A stretch of 8,662 bases of DNA from Nitrospirota bacterium (GCA_021802325.1 JAKAAM010000040.1:1-8662); one strand, 5' to 3'. Positions 1 through 7,734 are shown, counted from the stretch's first letter. Notes: a model not told the origin generated them from the sequence alone. Made by a program: numbers and translations.

Positions 1-1005
1 GACCTGATCGGGGCCCTGGTCGTCATGCTGGGAGTCCTTTTTGTAGTTCTGACCATGATCGCCTATCTGACTTACCTTGAACGTAAGGTCCTGGGATTCA
101 TGCAGGACCGTCTCGGACCGATGGAGGTCGGCCCATGGGGGCTTCTTCAGCCTCTCGCCGATGGAATCAAGCTCCTGTCGAAGGAGGACATCATTCCGAG
201 CGAAGCAAACCGGGCCATTTTCCGGATTGCTCCGGTCATCTCGCTCGTTCCGGCCATTCTCGCCTTTTCCGTCATTCCCTTTGGCCACGATTCCTTCGGA
301 TTCCAGGGGGTGACCCTCCATCCGTACATTGCGGATGTCAATGTGGGGATTCTTGTCATTCTGGCCCTTTCTTCCATCGGGGCCTATGGCATTCTTCTCG
401 GGGGATGGGCCTCGAACAGCAAGTACTCGATCCTCGGCGCCCTCAGGTCGGCGGCTCAGGTCATCAGTTATGAACTGACCGCCGGAATGTCGGTGATCGG
501 AGTCCTGATCCTTTCGGGGTCGATGTCGCTCGTCAAGATCGAGGATGCCCAGTCGGGCGGGTTCTGGCACTGGTACATATTCCCCCAGATCGTGGCCTTC
601 GTCATCTACCTCATTTCAGGGATCGCCGAAACAAACCGGACCCCTTTCGACCTTCCGGAGGCCGAGTCGGAACTCGTGGCGGGATTTTTCACGGAATACT
701 CCGGCATGCGCTTTTCTCTGTACTACCTTGCCGAATACGCCAATATGATCATTGTCTCCTCCGTCGCGACGATTCTCTTCCTCGGAGGATGGAATCCCCC
801 CCTCCCGTCCCTCGGATTCATTCCTCCCGTCATCTGGTTCCTTCTGAAGGTCTATTTCTTCCTGTTCTTCTTTTTCTGGATTCGTGCAACATTACCGAGA
901 CTGCGCTATGATCAGCTCATGCGATTCGGCTGGAAAATCATGTTGCCTGTTTCCTTTGCGAACATCATCGTGACGGGAATCGCCGCCTATTTTCTAGAGC
1001 GATAG
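1..1005 (+). CDS. nuoH: NADH-quinone oxidoreductase subunit H (5'-truncated by window edge)
   Basis: NuoH is the membrane subunit at the heel of complex I that, with NuoB and NuoD, forms the quinone entry channel. The reading frame is open to base 1. The residues before the first ATG (base 25) are hydrophobic and complete the first membrane helix, so the true start lies upstream; by comparison with E. coli NuoH about ten residues are missing. Visible family signatures are ERKVLG after TM1, QDRLGP, the KEDIIP loop, the SNSKYS/LGALRSAAQ segment, and the acidic quinone-loop block NRTPFDLPEAESE with EYSGM about ten residues later. The C-terminal RATLPRLRYDQLM and GWK motifs are also present. About eight membrane helices are expected. 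It ends at TAG 1003-1005 and nuoI follows after 60 bp, in the standard nuo order. Identity is secure; only the N-terminus is unknown. Confidence 0.97.
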   Translation, partial: DLIGALVVMLGVLFVVLTMIAYLTYLERKVLGFMQDRLGPMEVGPWGLLQPLADGIKLLSKEDIIPSEANRAIFRIAPVISLVPAILAFSVIPFGHDSFGFQGVTLHPYIADVNVGILVILALSSIGAYGILLGGWASNSKYSILGALRSAAQVISYELTAGMSVIGVLILSGSMSLVKIEDAQSGGFWHWYIFPQIVAFVIYLISGIAETNRTPFDLPEAESELVAGFFTEYSGMRFSLYYLAEYANMIIVSSVATILFLGGWNPPLPSLGFIPPVIWFLLKVYFFLFFFFWIRATLPRLRYDQLMRFGWKIMLPVSFANIIVTGIAAYFLER

Positions 1006-1023
1006 GCGGGTTTCGAATGGCTC

Positions 1024-1072
1024 GGAGGATTGTCTGAACGTGAAGTATGAACGCAGGAGTCGGATATGTTGA
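1024..1072 (+). promoter_or_regulatory. Second Shine-Dalgarno and possible 10-codon mini-ORF ahead of nuoI
   Basis: The nuoH-nuoI gap holds two ribosome-binding-like sequences. AGGAG at 1055-1059 sits 6 nt before the nuoI ATG. A stronger GGAGG at 1024-1028 has no annotated partner, but lies 11 nt before a GTG (1040) that opens a 10-codon frame ending at TGA 1070-1072, just past the nuoI ATG at 1066. This could be a coupling mini-cistron that delivers ribosomes to nuoI. The 11-nt spacing is long and the start is GTG, so chance is quite possible. Confidence 0.2.
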
Positions 1073-1614
1073 AAAAATTTCTGAACACGATTCTTTTTAG
1101 TGAGATTGGACAAGGTCTCAAGCTGACCTTCCGGCACATGTTTCTTCGAAAGATAACGGTCCAGTACCCCAAGGAGAAGCTGGTCCTTGCAGACGGGTAC
1201 CGTGGGTTCATCGTGCATCGCCGATACGACAACGGGGTCGAGAGATGTGTCGGATGCGATCTTTGCGAGGCCATCTGTCCCGCCAAGGCGATCAGGGTCG
1301 TCAGCGACATCCACCCTGAGGTGCCGGACAGACGGTACGCCAAGGAATACACTCTGGATTTCACCCGGTGCGTCTTTTGCGGATATTGCGTGGTGGCCTG
1401 TCCTGTCAACGCCCTGTCCATGACGAAGGAATTTGCCCATTCTTCCTTTACCAGAGACGGGCTCATCTATTCCAAGGAACAGATGCTGGCGCTAGGGGAC
1501 AGATCGGGAAATGACTCGGATGCCTATCTCAAGGTTCGGAACATGTGGGATGCGGAAGATTCGGGCAAGGACGAAGGACGCTATCATTTTCCCCCGATTA
1601 CATTGGGAGGTTGA
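1066..1614 (+). CDS. nuoI: NADH-quinone oxidoreductase subunit I (two [4Fe-4S] ferredoxin-like)
   Basis: NuoI carries clusters N6a and N6b, which pass electrons along the peripheral arm toward N2 and quinone. The 182-residue protein has an N-terminal amphipathic segment (about 1-35) that anchors it to NuoH. The first cluster motif is C61-x2-C64-x2-C67-x3-C71-P and the second is C102-x2-C105-x2-C108-x3-C112-P, so all eight ligand cysteines are intact. The VQYP motif near residue 32 is typical of NuoI proteins with this style of N-terminus. The start at ATG 1066 is supported by AGGAG 6 nt upstream. The C-terminal tail of about 65 residues after the second motif is charged and longer than the minimal ferredoxin fold, as is common in non-proteobacterial NuoI. 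The stop TGA 1612-1614 is 3 nt from the nuoJ start, so the two are probably translationally coupled. Confidence 0.97.
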   Translation: MLKKFLNTILFSEIGQGLKLTFRHMFLRKITVQYPKEKLVLADGYRGFIVHRRYDNGVERCVGCDLCEAICPAKAIRVVSDIHPEVPDRRYAKEYTLDFTRCVFCGYCVVACPVNALSMTKEFAHSSFTRDGLIYSKEQMLALGDRSGNDSDAYLKVRNMWDAEDSGKDEGRYHFPPITLGG

Positions 1615-1617
1615 ACG

Positions 1618-2136
1618 TTGATTCAGCAGCTACCGTTTATCTATTTTGGCGGCATGGCCCTTGTGTGCGCCATTCTTGTGGTCGTTTCGAGAATCGCCAT
1701 CTACTCCGCGATGGCCCTTCTTGGAATGTTTGTCCATGTGGCAGGGCTCTTCATCCTTCTGGATGCCCCCTTCCTCGCCGGCGTTCAGCTCCTCGTCTAC
1801 GCGGGGGCCATCCTGGTCCTCTACCTTTTTGTCGTGATGCTCCTGAACGTCCACGGTCGGGGTCCCATCCTCCAGCGTCAGACCCCCTGGGCGATCATTC
1901 TGACCTTGCTCGCTGCCGGAGAAATGGGCTATCTCGTCCTCAAAAGCCATTTCTATCCCAAGCTTCCCGCCATCCCGCATCCCAGTGTGCCGACCCTCGG
2001 GAATACGGAAACGATCGGGATGGTTCTCTATACCCAGTATCTCTTTCCCTTCGAAGTGGCCTCTGTCGTGTTGCTGATCGCTCTTGTCGGAGCGATCGTC
2101 ATGGCTCGCGGACGCGGGGGCGTCAGCCAGGGATAA
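1618..2136 (+). CDS. nuoJ: NADH-quinone oxidoreductase subunit J (TTG start)
   Basis: NuoJ is a small membrane subunit beside NuoK that links the quinone cavity to the proton-pumping modules. I choose TTG 1618 as start because GGGAGG (1605-1610), embedded in the last codons of nuoI, lies 7 nt upstream. The next ATG (residue 13) would remove part of TM1. The 172-residue product has five predicted membrane helices. The conserved TM3, which carries the pi-bulge in known structures, is recognisable at residues about 58-77, with the core YAGAILVLYLFVVMLLN. The C-terminal helix motif LFPFEVASVVLL lies at about 142-153. The overlap of its ribosome site with the nuoI end implies coupled translation. 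The TTG start may lower initiation relative to neighbours; that is inference. Confidence 0.95.
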   Translation: MIQQLPFIYFGGMALVCAILVVVSRIAIYSAMALLGMFVHVAGLFILLDAPFLAGVQLLVYAGAILVLYLFVVMLLNVHGRGPILQRQTPWAIILTLLAAGEMGYLVLKSHFYPKLPAIPHPSVPTLGNTETIGMVLYTQYLFPFEVASVVLLIALVGAIVMARGRGGVSQG

Positions 2137-2169
2137 CGCAAGGACGAAAACGTTTAGCAGGGAGATTCA

Positions 2170-2472
2170 ATGGTTCCTTTGTCGTGGTATGTCACCCTCA
2201 GCGCCCTGATGTTTGTGACCGGGTTGGTGGGCGTTCTCATCCGAAGAAACATCGTCGTGGTTCTCCTTTGCATCGAGATCATGCTGAATGCCGTCAACAT
2301 CAATTTCGTCGCATTCAGTGACTATCTGCATCTGATCGACGGACAAATCTTTGTCTTCTTCGTGATCACCGTGGCCGCGGCGGAAGTGGCCATCGGACTG
2401 GGAATCATCATCTCCTTATTCCGTCTGAAGGAATCCGTGAACATGGACGACTATAACCTGCTGAAACTCTGA
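2170..2472 (+). CDS. nuoK: NADH-quinone oxidoreductase subunit K
   Basis: NuoK is the three-helix subunit that provides a proton path between the quinone module and NuoN (MrpC-like fold). At 100 residues it has the family's usual length. The two membrane glutamates essential in E. coli NuoK fall at the same numbers here: E36 in LLCIEIMLNAVNINF and E72 in TVAAAEVAIGLGI. ATG 2170 has GGAG at 2161-2164, 5 nt upstream. The 33-bp gap from nuoJ has no other feature. The stop TGA 2470-2472 is followed by nuoL after 22 bp. There are no anomalies. Confidence 0.97.
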   Translation: MVPLSWYVTLSALMFVTGLVGVLIRRNIVVVLLCIEIMLNAVNINFVAFSDYLHLIDGQIFVFFVITVAAAEVAIGLGIIISLFRLKESVNMDDYNLLKL

Positions 2473-2494
2473 TCTGCCGAGGGAGCTTTATTAC

Positions 2495-4426
2495 ATGATG
2501 CCGATTCTGCTTATACCTCTTCTTCCGCTGGTCGGATTTCTGATCGTCGGAATCTTCTGGCCGTATTTCAAAGGGAAAGGCCATTACATCGCCCTTCCCC
2601 TTGTCATCGGATCATGGGCGATCGCCACAATGGAGTTCTTCAAAAGTTTCACCGACCCTCCGCAGATTACCTTCGTTTATGACTGGATCCGGTCGGGACA
2701 TCTCGATATCGGAATCTCCCTCCAGTACGACCATCTGGCCGCCATCATGCTCTTCATGGTTACAACCGTCGCCATGCTCGTCCACCTTTACACGGTGGGA
2801 TACATGCACGGGGACTCGGGGTATGATCGCTTCTTCTCCTATATCTCCCTGTTTACATTTTCGATGATCATGCTGGTCCTTTCGGACAATCTCGTCGAGA
2901 TGTTCATTTTCTGGGAGGCCGTCGGTCTTTGCTCCTACCTCCTGATCGTCCACTGGTACGAGCGCCGGCCGTCATGGCTCGCGGCTAACAAAGCTTTCAT
3001 CATGAACCGGGTTGGGGATTTCGGCTTCCTTCTTGGAATCTTCCTGACCTACACCGTCTTTGGATCGGTCCGGTTCGCCGATATCTTCCCGGCCGTCTCC
3101 GCCCACCTCCATCAGACGGTCAACATCGCCTCGGCCTTCAATGGGTCCGTCAACATTCCCGTCCTGGATCTCATCGCCCTCCTCCTCTTTCTCGGGGCGG
3201 TGGGTAAGTCCGCGCAGATCCCTCTTCATCCATGGCTCCCGGATGCCATGGAGGGTCCGACCCCCATTTCGGCCCTGATCCATGCGGCCACGATGGTCAC
3301 GGCGGGCGTCTTCATGATTGCCCGGATGAATCCTCTCTACAATGCCGCCCCCATGGCCCTCCATGTCGTGGCATGGACCGGAGCGCTGACCGCCATCGTC
3401 GCGGCCACGATCGCCCTGACCCAGCCGGATATCAAGAAGATCATCGCCTATTCCACGATGAGCCAGCTCGGGTACATGGTCATGGTCTGCGGTCTGGGGG
3501 GATATGGCGCCGGCATCTTTCACCTTCTGACCCACGGAGCCTTCAAGGCACTCCTCTTCCTGGGTGCGGGATCGGTGATCCACTCCCTTTCGGGCGAGCA
3601 GGATGTCTTCCGGATGGGCGGACTCAGGAAGTATGTGGGGCTCACCTTCGTCACGATGCTGATCGGATCCCTCGCCCTGTCCGGGATTCCGCCCTTTGCG
3701 GGTTATTACAGCAAGGATCTTATCCTGGTGACGGCCTACCAGCAGGGGCCCTTCGGCCAGATGCTCTGGCTCATCGGCGTCCTGACGGCCGTCCTGACAG
3801 CCTTTTACAGCTTTCGTCTTCTCTTCCTGGTCTTCTGGGGGAAGGAGCGGTTTCATTCAGAGGGAAGCGGCCATGCCGTCCATCCTCATGAAAGTCCCCT
3901 GACGATGACGATTCCTCTTGTCCTTCTCTCCATTGCGGCGATCGTTGCCGGATGGGCGGGGGAGCATTACGGGGTCCTCGAGTATCTGGCCCAGGAACTC
4001 CCTCTTCCCAAAGGAAATCCCGCAGCCGGATCCCTTTCGGAGGACGCATTGAAAGGGCTTTCCATCGCTGTCGGGGTCTTTGGTATCTTCGTGGCGTGGG
4101 CTTTTTATGGGCGGGCCTCCACCATTCCGGCAACTCTTGCCAAAGGATTCCCATTTTTCTATAAGATATCGCTTTTCAAATGGTATTTCGACGAACTCTA
4201 CGACCTTGTCTTCGTCCGGACGTCCTTTCTTATCGGCCGCCTTTTCTGGCAGGAGCTGGATAAGGGCGTCATCGATGGAATCGTGAATGGGGTCGCGGCC
4301 TTCTTCAGAAATTCGGGCCTTGGTCTTCGACGGTATCAGACAGGCCAGCTCCAGAATTACGCCATGGTCATGGCCATCGGAGTCTTCGGGCTGGTGGCCT
4401 TTTATCTCGTCTTCAACAGGTTGTGA
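2495..4426 (+). CDS. nuoL: NADH-quinone oxidoreductase subunit L (distal antiporter-like proton pump)
   Basis: NuoL is the distal proton-pumping subunit, homologous to Mrp antiporters, with a long lateral helix that clamps the membrane arm. The 643-residue length is normal for a full NuoL. Pump residues by family comparison: E141 in FIFWEAVGLCSYLL (TM5 Glu), K238 in LGAVGKSAQIPLHPWLPDA (TM7 Lys), the LIHAATMVTAGVF segment at 261-273, K314/K315 in PDIKKIIAYSTMSQLGY, H343/H347 and K351 around TM11, and K407 in FAGYYSKD (TM12 Lys). The region after about 520, including FKWYFDELYD, corresponds to the lateral helix and TM16. Start: ATG 2495 with GGGAG 2481-2485 9 nt upstream; an adjacent ATG at 2498 is less well spaced. 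I see no insertion or truncation. Confidence 0.98.
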   Translation: MMPILLIPLLPLVGFLIVGIFWPYFKGKGHYIALPLVIGSWAIATMEFFKSFTDPPQITFVYDWIRSGHLDIGISLQYDHLAAIMLFMVTTVAMLVHLYTVGYMHGDSGYDRFFSYISLFTFSMIMLVLSDNLVEMFIFWEAVGLCSYLLIVHWYERRPSWLAANKAFIMNRVGDFGFLLGIFLTYTVFGSVRFADIFPAVSAHLHQTVNIASAFNGSVNIPVLDLIALLLFLGAVGKSAQIPLHPWLPDAMEGPTPISALIHAATMVTAGVFMIARMNPLYNAAPMALHVVAWTGALTAIVAATIALTQPDIKKIIAYSTMSQLGYMVMVCGLGGYGAGIFHLLTHGAFKALLFLGAGSVIHSLSGEQDVFRMGGLRKYVGLTFVTMLIGSLALSGIPPFAGYYSKDLILVTAYQQGPFGQMLWLIGVLTAVLTAFYSFRLLFLVFWGKERFHSEGSGHAVHPHESPLTMTIPLVLLSIAAIVAGWAGEHYGVLEYLAQELPLPKGNPAAGSLSEDALKGLSIAVGVFGIFVAWAFYGRASTIPATLAKGFPFFYKISLFKWYFDELYDLVFVRTSFLIGRLFWQELDKGVIDGIVNGVAAFFRNSGLGLRRYQTGQLQNYAMVMAIGVFGLVAFYLVFNRL

Positions 4427-4461
4427 CGCTCCTGATCGAAGGAGCGGCTGCAGACTTTTTT
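4427..4461 (+). other. Hairpin plus T6 in nuoL-nuoM spacer (weak attenuator or processing candidate)
   Basis: Immediately after the nuoL stop there is a perfect 6-bp inverted repeat, CGCTCC (4427-4432) and GGAGCG (4441-4446), with an 8-nt loop. A T6 run follows at 4456-4461. The 9-nt gap between stem and T-run is too long for a good intrinsic terminator, and nuoM must still be expressed. At most this is a partial attenuator or an mRNA stability/processing stem. The rest of the 106-bp spacer shows only the nuoM ribosome site. Confidence 0.3.
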
Positions 4462-4532
4462 ATCGATGATGTCGGATCGCATCCGAGTCCGCCATCCGGA
4501 AGAATTCATTTTTACCAAGAGGGCAAAAAAGA

Positions 4533-6032
4533 ATGACCTTTTTATCGGTTCCGATCCTGACCTTCCTGATATTTTTTCCGGTGGTGGCCTCCCTGCTTAT
4601 CCTTCCTTTCTATCGGCGTCCCGATTCCGACGGCATCGTGAAATGGGCTGCCCTGGGTATCACCGTCGTCGAATTTGTCGTCTCTCTATCCCTACTGGTC
4701 GGCCATGATCCGCATCTCTATCAGATGCAGTTTACCGAAAACCACGTCTGGATTCCCTTCGCCAATATTCATTATGCCCTTGGGATCGATGGCATCAGCC
4801 TTGTCCTCATCCTGATGACGACCCTCCTGATGCCGATGACGGTTCTCACCTCCTGGGTCGGAATATCGAAGCAAATCCCTCTTTTCATGATCAACCTTCT
4901 CGTTCTGGAAGGAGCGATGATCGGAGTTTTCTGCGCGACCGACTTCGTCCTCTTCTATGTCTTCTGGGAAGCGATGCTGATCCCGATGTATCTGATCATT
5001 GGAGTATGGGGCGGACCCAACAGGATTTATGCGGCGATCAAGTTCTTCCTCTATACTTTGGCCGGGTCCCTGCTGCTGCTGGTCACGATCATCGCCCTCT
5101 ATTTCGTGGGCGGACATACCTTCGACATCACCCGCCTTTCAGGGCAGCACTATGGCATGACCTTCCAGATCCTGGCCTTCGCCGCGATGTTTGCCGCCTT
5201 TGCCGTCAAGATCCCGATGTTTCCCTTCCATACCTGGTTGCCGGATGCCCACGTCGAAGCCCCGACCGCCGGATCGGTCATCCTCGCCTCGATCATGCTC
5301 AAGATGGGAGCGTACGGGTTTCTGCGCTTCTCTCTCCCCATGTTTCCCGATGCCTCCCATTTCTTTACGCCCTTCATGCTCGCGCTATCGGTGATCGCCA
5401 TTGTCTGGGGAGCATTCATGGCCCTGGCCCAGGAAGACATGAAAAAGCTGATCGCCTACTCCTCTGTCAGCCATATGGGTGTCGTGACGCTTGGCATCTT
5501 TGTCTTCAATACGCAGGGGATCGAAGGGGCCCTTATGCAGATGCTGAACCATGGAATTACCACGGGAGCCCTCTTCCTTTGCATCGGAGTCCTGTATGAC
5601 CGCTCCCATTCCCGCCTTCTCTCCGAATACGGAGGCATCGCAAAGCAGATGCCGGTCTATTCCACATTGCTGGTCATCTTCGCCCTCTCCTCTCTGGCCC
5701 TTCCGGGAACGAACTCCTTCGTAGGGGAATTTCTCGTCCTGATCGGATCCTTCAGAAATCATGCCGTCGTCTCCTCTCTTGCGACAACCGGCGTGATCCT
5801 GTCCGCCATGTATCTCCTTTATATGCTCTCAAGGGTTGTCTGGGGCGTCTACACACCGAAGAGTTACGCCATGCCCGACCTGAAGCCTTATGAGTGGGGG
5901 GCTCTCCTTCCCCTTGTTGTTCTTGTGATCGTGATCGGTCTGATTCCCAACCCGGTTCTGTCTGTCTTCCACCAGAGCGTGGCCCATCTGGTCAGCCAGG
6001 TTCAGCCCTCCCCGGTGGCTCTGTTGCACTAG
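4533..6032 (+). CDS. nuoM: NADH-quinone oxidoreductase subunit M (antiporter-like proton pump)
   Basis: NuoM is the middle antiporter-like proton pump. The 499-residue length is normal. Aligning by motif to E. coli NuoM, E146 in FWEAMLIPMYL is the TM5 Glu, K226 in AFAVKIPMFPFHTWLPDAH is the TM7 Lys, K257 in SIMLKMGAYG is the TM8 Lys, H313 and H340 are the conserved histidines in SHMG and LNHG, and E399 in SFVGEF is the TM12 acid that replaces the lysine of NuoL and NuoN. This Glu separates NuoM from its paralogues. ATG 4533 is preceded by AGAGGG (4518-4523) at 9 nt. The frame is open upstream only to about 4470 and holds no better start. It is the only nuoM copy in the window, so the local order is L-M-N and not L-M-M-N. 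Confidence 0.98.
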   Translation: MTFLSVPILTFLIFFPVVASLLILPFYRRPDSDGIVKWAALGITVVEFVVSLSLLVGHDPHLYQMQFTENHVWIPFANIHYALGIDGISLVLILMTTLLMPMTVLTSWVGISKQIPLFMINLLVLEGAMIGVFCATDFVLFYVFWEAMLIPMYLIIGVWGGPNRIYAAIKFFLYTLAGSLLLLVTIIALYFVGGHTFDITRLSGQHYGMTFQILAFAAMFAAFAVKIPMFPFHTWLPDAHVEAPTAGSVILASIMLKMGAYGFLRFSLPMFPDASHFFTPFMLALSVIAIVWGAFMALAQEDMKKLIAYSSVSHMGVVTLGIFVFNTQGIEGALMQMLNHGITTGALFLCIGVLYDRSHSRLLSEYGGIAKQMPVYSTLLVIFALSSLALPGTNSFVGEFLVLIGSFRNHAVVSSLATTGVILSAMYLLYMLSRVVWGVYTPKSYAMPDLKPYEWGALLPLVVLVIVIGLIPNPVLSVFHQSVAHLVSQVQPSPVALLH

Positions 6033-6081
6033 TCGCCGACAGGTTGATGCCATGCCGGATCGAATTTTGGAGACCAAGTTG

Positions 6082-6099
6082 ATGAAGGAGTTTTGTTGA
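6082..6099 (+). other. Possible 5-codon mini-cistron overlapping the nuoN start
   Basis: Between nuoM and nuoN, ATG 6082 opens a five-codon frame (M-K-E-F-C) ending at TGA 6097-6099, whose final A is the first base of the nuoN ATG (TGATG overlap). It has its own GGAG at 6069-6072, 9 nt upstream. The AAGGAG used for nuoN lies inside the mini-ORF. This is the arrangement of a translational-coupling leader. It is seen directly, but the frame is so short that chance cannot be excluded. Confidence 0.25.
6085..6090 (+). promoter_or_regulatory. Ribosome binding site that fixes the nuoN start
   Basis: AAGGAG lies 8 nt before ATG 6099, which is ideal. Two in-frame TTG codons at 6093 and 6096 are only 2 and 5 nt from it and are less likely starts. 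The site therefore argues for a 481-residue NuoN and not the longer frame opening at TTG 6093. Confidence 0.7.
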
Positions 6100-7544
6100 T
6101 GAATTTTTCTCCGGTAAACATTATGGGAACCATGCCAGAGATATACCTGACTGTTCTCGGAAGCCTTCTTCTATTGATGGAGCCCTTCATCCCGAGGGAA
6201 AAGCGCTCTTGGCTCGGGCTCTTCGCGATCGCCTCCCTGTTTTTCGCGATGATCGCCACGATCGGACTCAATGGAAAAGGTCTCCCCCTTTACCAGGGAC
6301 TCTACATCGTCGATCCCTTCTCCAACTTCTTCAAAATCGCGATCTATGTCGGAACGATCATCACCATCCTCTTTTCTCTTCCCTACCTTGAAAAAGAGGA
6401 GATTCATGTCGGGGAGTACTACGGCTTTCTTCTCTTTGCCGCCGTCGGAATGATGATCATGGTCTCTGCGGGCGACCTGATCACCCTGTTCCTGGGGATC
6501 GAGCTGATGTCCCTGTGCCTTTATGTCCTGGTGGGACTCAAGAGAACGATTCACCGGTCGGTCGAAGCCTCCTTCAAGTACTTTCTTCTGGGAGCCTTTG
6601 CCTCCGCCATCTTCCTTTATGGAATTTCCCTTCTCTACGGGGCCTCGGGGACCGAGACGATCAGCGGGCTCGCCGCCTTCGTCCAGAATCCTGGAGCGCT
6701 CAAGCCGATGGTGATCGGAGGAATGATCCTCACCATGGTCGGTTTCGCCTTCAAGGTTTCGGCAGCTCCGTTCCATATGTGGACTCCCGACGTTTACGAA
6801 GGGGCGCCCACCGTGGTGACCGGGTTCATGGCTTCGGTCGGAAAGATCGCGGCCTTCGGCGTCTTCCTCAGGGTTTTTTGGGTGGCTTTCTCCGCCAACA
6901 AGGACCACTGGACCTGGCTCATCATCACGATCGCCATCCTTTCGATGCTGATCGGAAACATCGTGGCCCTCGTCCAGAAAAACATCAAACGGATGCTTGC
7001 CTATTCTTCGATCGGCCATGCCGGATATGCCGTGATCGGTCTGCTCAATCCGAGCCGGGAAAGCCTCTTTGCCCTGATGTTCTATCTCTTTGTCTACCTT
7101 TTCATGACACTGGGGGCCTTCGGGATCGTTCTCATCCTTCGGCGCAAGGGAGTGGAGGGCGAAGAGATCCAGGACTTTGTCGGCCTGAACAAGAAGAATC
7201 CGATGGCGGCCTTCCTCATGCTTATTTTCATGTTCTCCCTGGCCGGAATTCCACCCTTCGGAGGATTCCTGGCGAAGTTCTATATCTTCATGGCCGCCGT
7301 TCATGCCGGATTTACGTGGCTCGCGGTCGTCGGCGTCCTTCTGAGCGCAGTTGGCGCCTACTACTACATCCGGGTCGTTATGGCGATGTACATGAAAGAC
7401 CCCGAGGAAACGGTGGAGTTTCTCCCCAACAGAATGGAAAAGATCGCCCTTTTCCTGACGGCCGCGATGACGGTCATCATGGGGGTCTTTCCCCTTCCGT
7501 TTGTCCACTATATCGAGACGTCGCTCGCCATACTGGTTCCCTGA
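6099..7544 (+). CDS. nuoN: NADH-quinone oxidoreductase subunit N (proximal antiporter-like proton pump)
   Basis: NuoN is the antiporter-like pump nearest NuoK. From ATG 6099 it is 481 residues, close to the family norm. Residues matching known pump positions: E135 in FLGIELMSLCLYVL (TM5 Glu), K160 in ASFKYFLLGAFASA (a NuoN-typical extra lysine), K219 in GFAFKVSAAPFHMWTPDVYEG (TM7 Lys), K249 in ASVGKIAAF (TM8 Lys), H307 in SSIGHAGY and K393 in GGFLAKFYIF (TM12 Lys). The MWTPDVYEGAP motif distinguishes it from NuoL and NuoM. It is the last nuo gene, ending at TGA 7542-7544. A 225-bp spacer without a clear classical terminator follows. Confidence 0.97.
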   Translation: MNFSPVNIMGTMPEIYLTVLGSLLLLMEPFIPREKRSWLGLFAIASLFFAMIATIGLNGKGLPLYQGLYIVDPFSNFFKIAIYVGTIITILFSLPYLEKEEIHVGEYYGFLLFAAVGMMIMVSAGDLITLFLGIELMSLCLYVLVGLKRTIHRSVEASFKYFLLGAFASAIFLYGISLLYGASGTETISGLAAFVQNPGALKPMVIGGMILTMVGFAFKVSAAPFHMWTPDVYEGAPTVVTGFMASVGKIAAFGVFLRVFWVAFSANKDHWTWLIITIAILSMLIGNIVALVQKNIKRMLAYSSIGHAGYAVIGLLNPSRESLFALMFYLFVYLFMTLGAFGIVLILRRKGVEGEEIQDFVGLNKKNPMAAFLMLIFMFSLAGIPPFGGFLAKFYIFMAAVHAGFTWLAVVGVLLSAVGAYYYIRVVMAMYMKDPEETVEFLPNRMEKIALFLTAAMTVIMGVFPLPFVHYIETSLAILVP

Positions 7545-7549
7545 CCGAA

Positions 7550-7621
7550 GGGATCTCCAGGCAGGATGCATAAGCGGGCTGAAATGATATTTGACTCGCG
7601 TTCCGCCGGCCTGGGGGTTCC
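7550..7621 (+). other. Possible long-range RNA stem in the nuoN-tatA spacer
   Basis: Bases 7550-7562 can pair continuously with 7609-7621 over 13 positions, including the perfect core CCAGGC (7557-7562, pairing with 7609-7614) and a few G-U pairs. The loop is 46 nt. Inside it, GCGG (7574-7577) can pair with CCGC (7603-7606). No T-run follows, so it is not a standard intrinsic terminator. It may stabilise the nuo mRNA 3' end or be a small structured RNA, or it may be chance. Confidence 0.25.
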
Positions 7622-7728
7622 ATTTATGTCCGCACACCCGAAACGGTTAGAGACCTGTTGACGCTGGATTTGGTCCAGTCATGCCTATTCCTTCTTCATG
7701 GCCGGGAGAAAGTCTTTCCCCGTTGGTG

Positions 7729-7734
7729 TATACT
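7729..7734 (+). promoter_or_regulatory. Candidate -10 box upstream of tatA
   Basis: TATACT matches the sigma70 -10 consensus at five of six positions and lies 41 nt before the tatA ATG, giving a leader of about 30 nt. No good -35 is present at 16-18 bp (the bases there are purine-rich), and the upstream TG is one base out of register for an extended -10. It could drive tatA separately from nuo; the evidence is weak. Confidence 0.3.

Noticed and set aside
2972..3856. 294-codon minus-strand frame opposite nuoL
   Set aside because: Same low-complexity charged composition; a shadow of nuoL codon usage.
4466..4708. 80-codon open frame beginning in the nuoL-nuoM spacer and running over the nuoM start
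   Set aside because: It has no ribosome site, no recognisable protein features, and most of it overlaps the well-supported nuoM in another frame.
2495..7544. Possible '2M' complex I with a duplicated nuoM, described in Nitrospira-like bacteria
   Set aside because: Only one NuoM is present (TM12 acid E399). The neighbours have the NuoL-type and NuoN-type motifs and a TM12 lysine each, so this is the ordinary L-M-N set.
6171..7637. 488-codon open frame on the minus strand opposite nuoN
   Set aside because: The product is very rich in charged residues (D, E, G, H, R, K) and lacks domain features, the usual antisense shadow of a hydrophobic membrane-protein gene with strong codon bias.
7658..7686. 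TTGACG as the -35 of a tatA promoter
   Set aside because: At 17 bp downstream the bases are ATGCCT, a poor -10; no spacer of 16-18 bp gives a good match.
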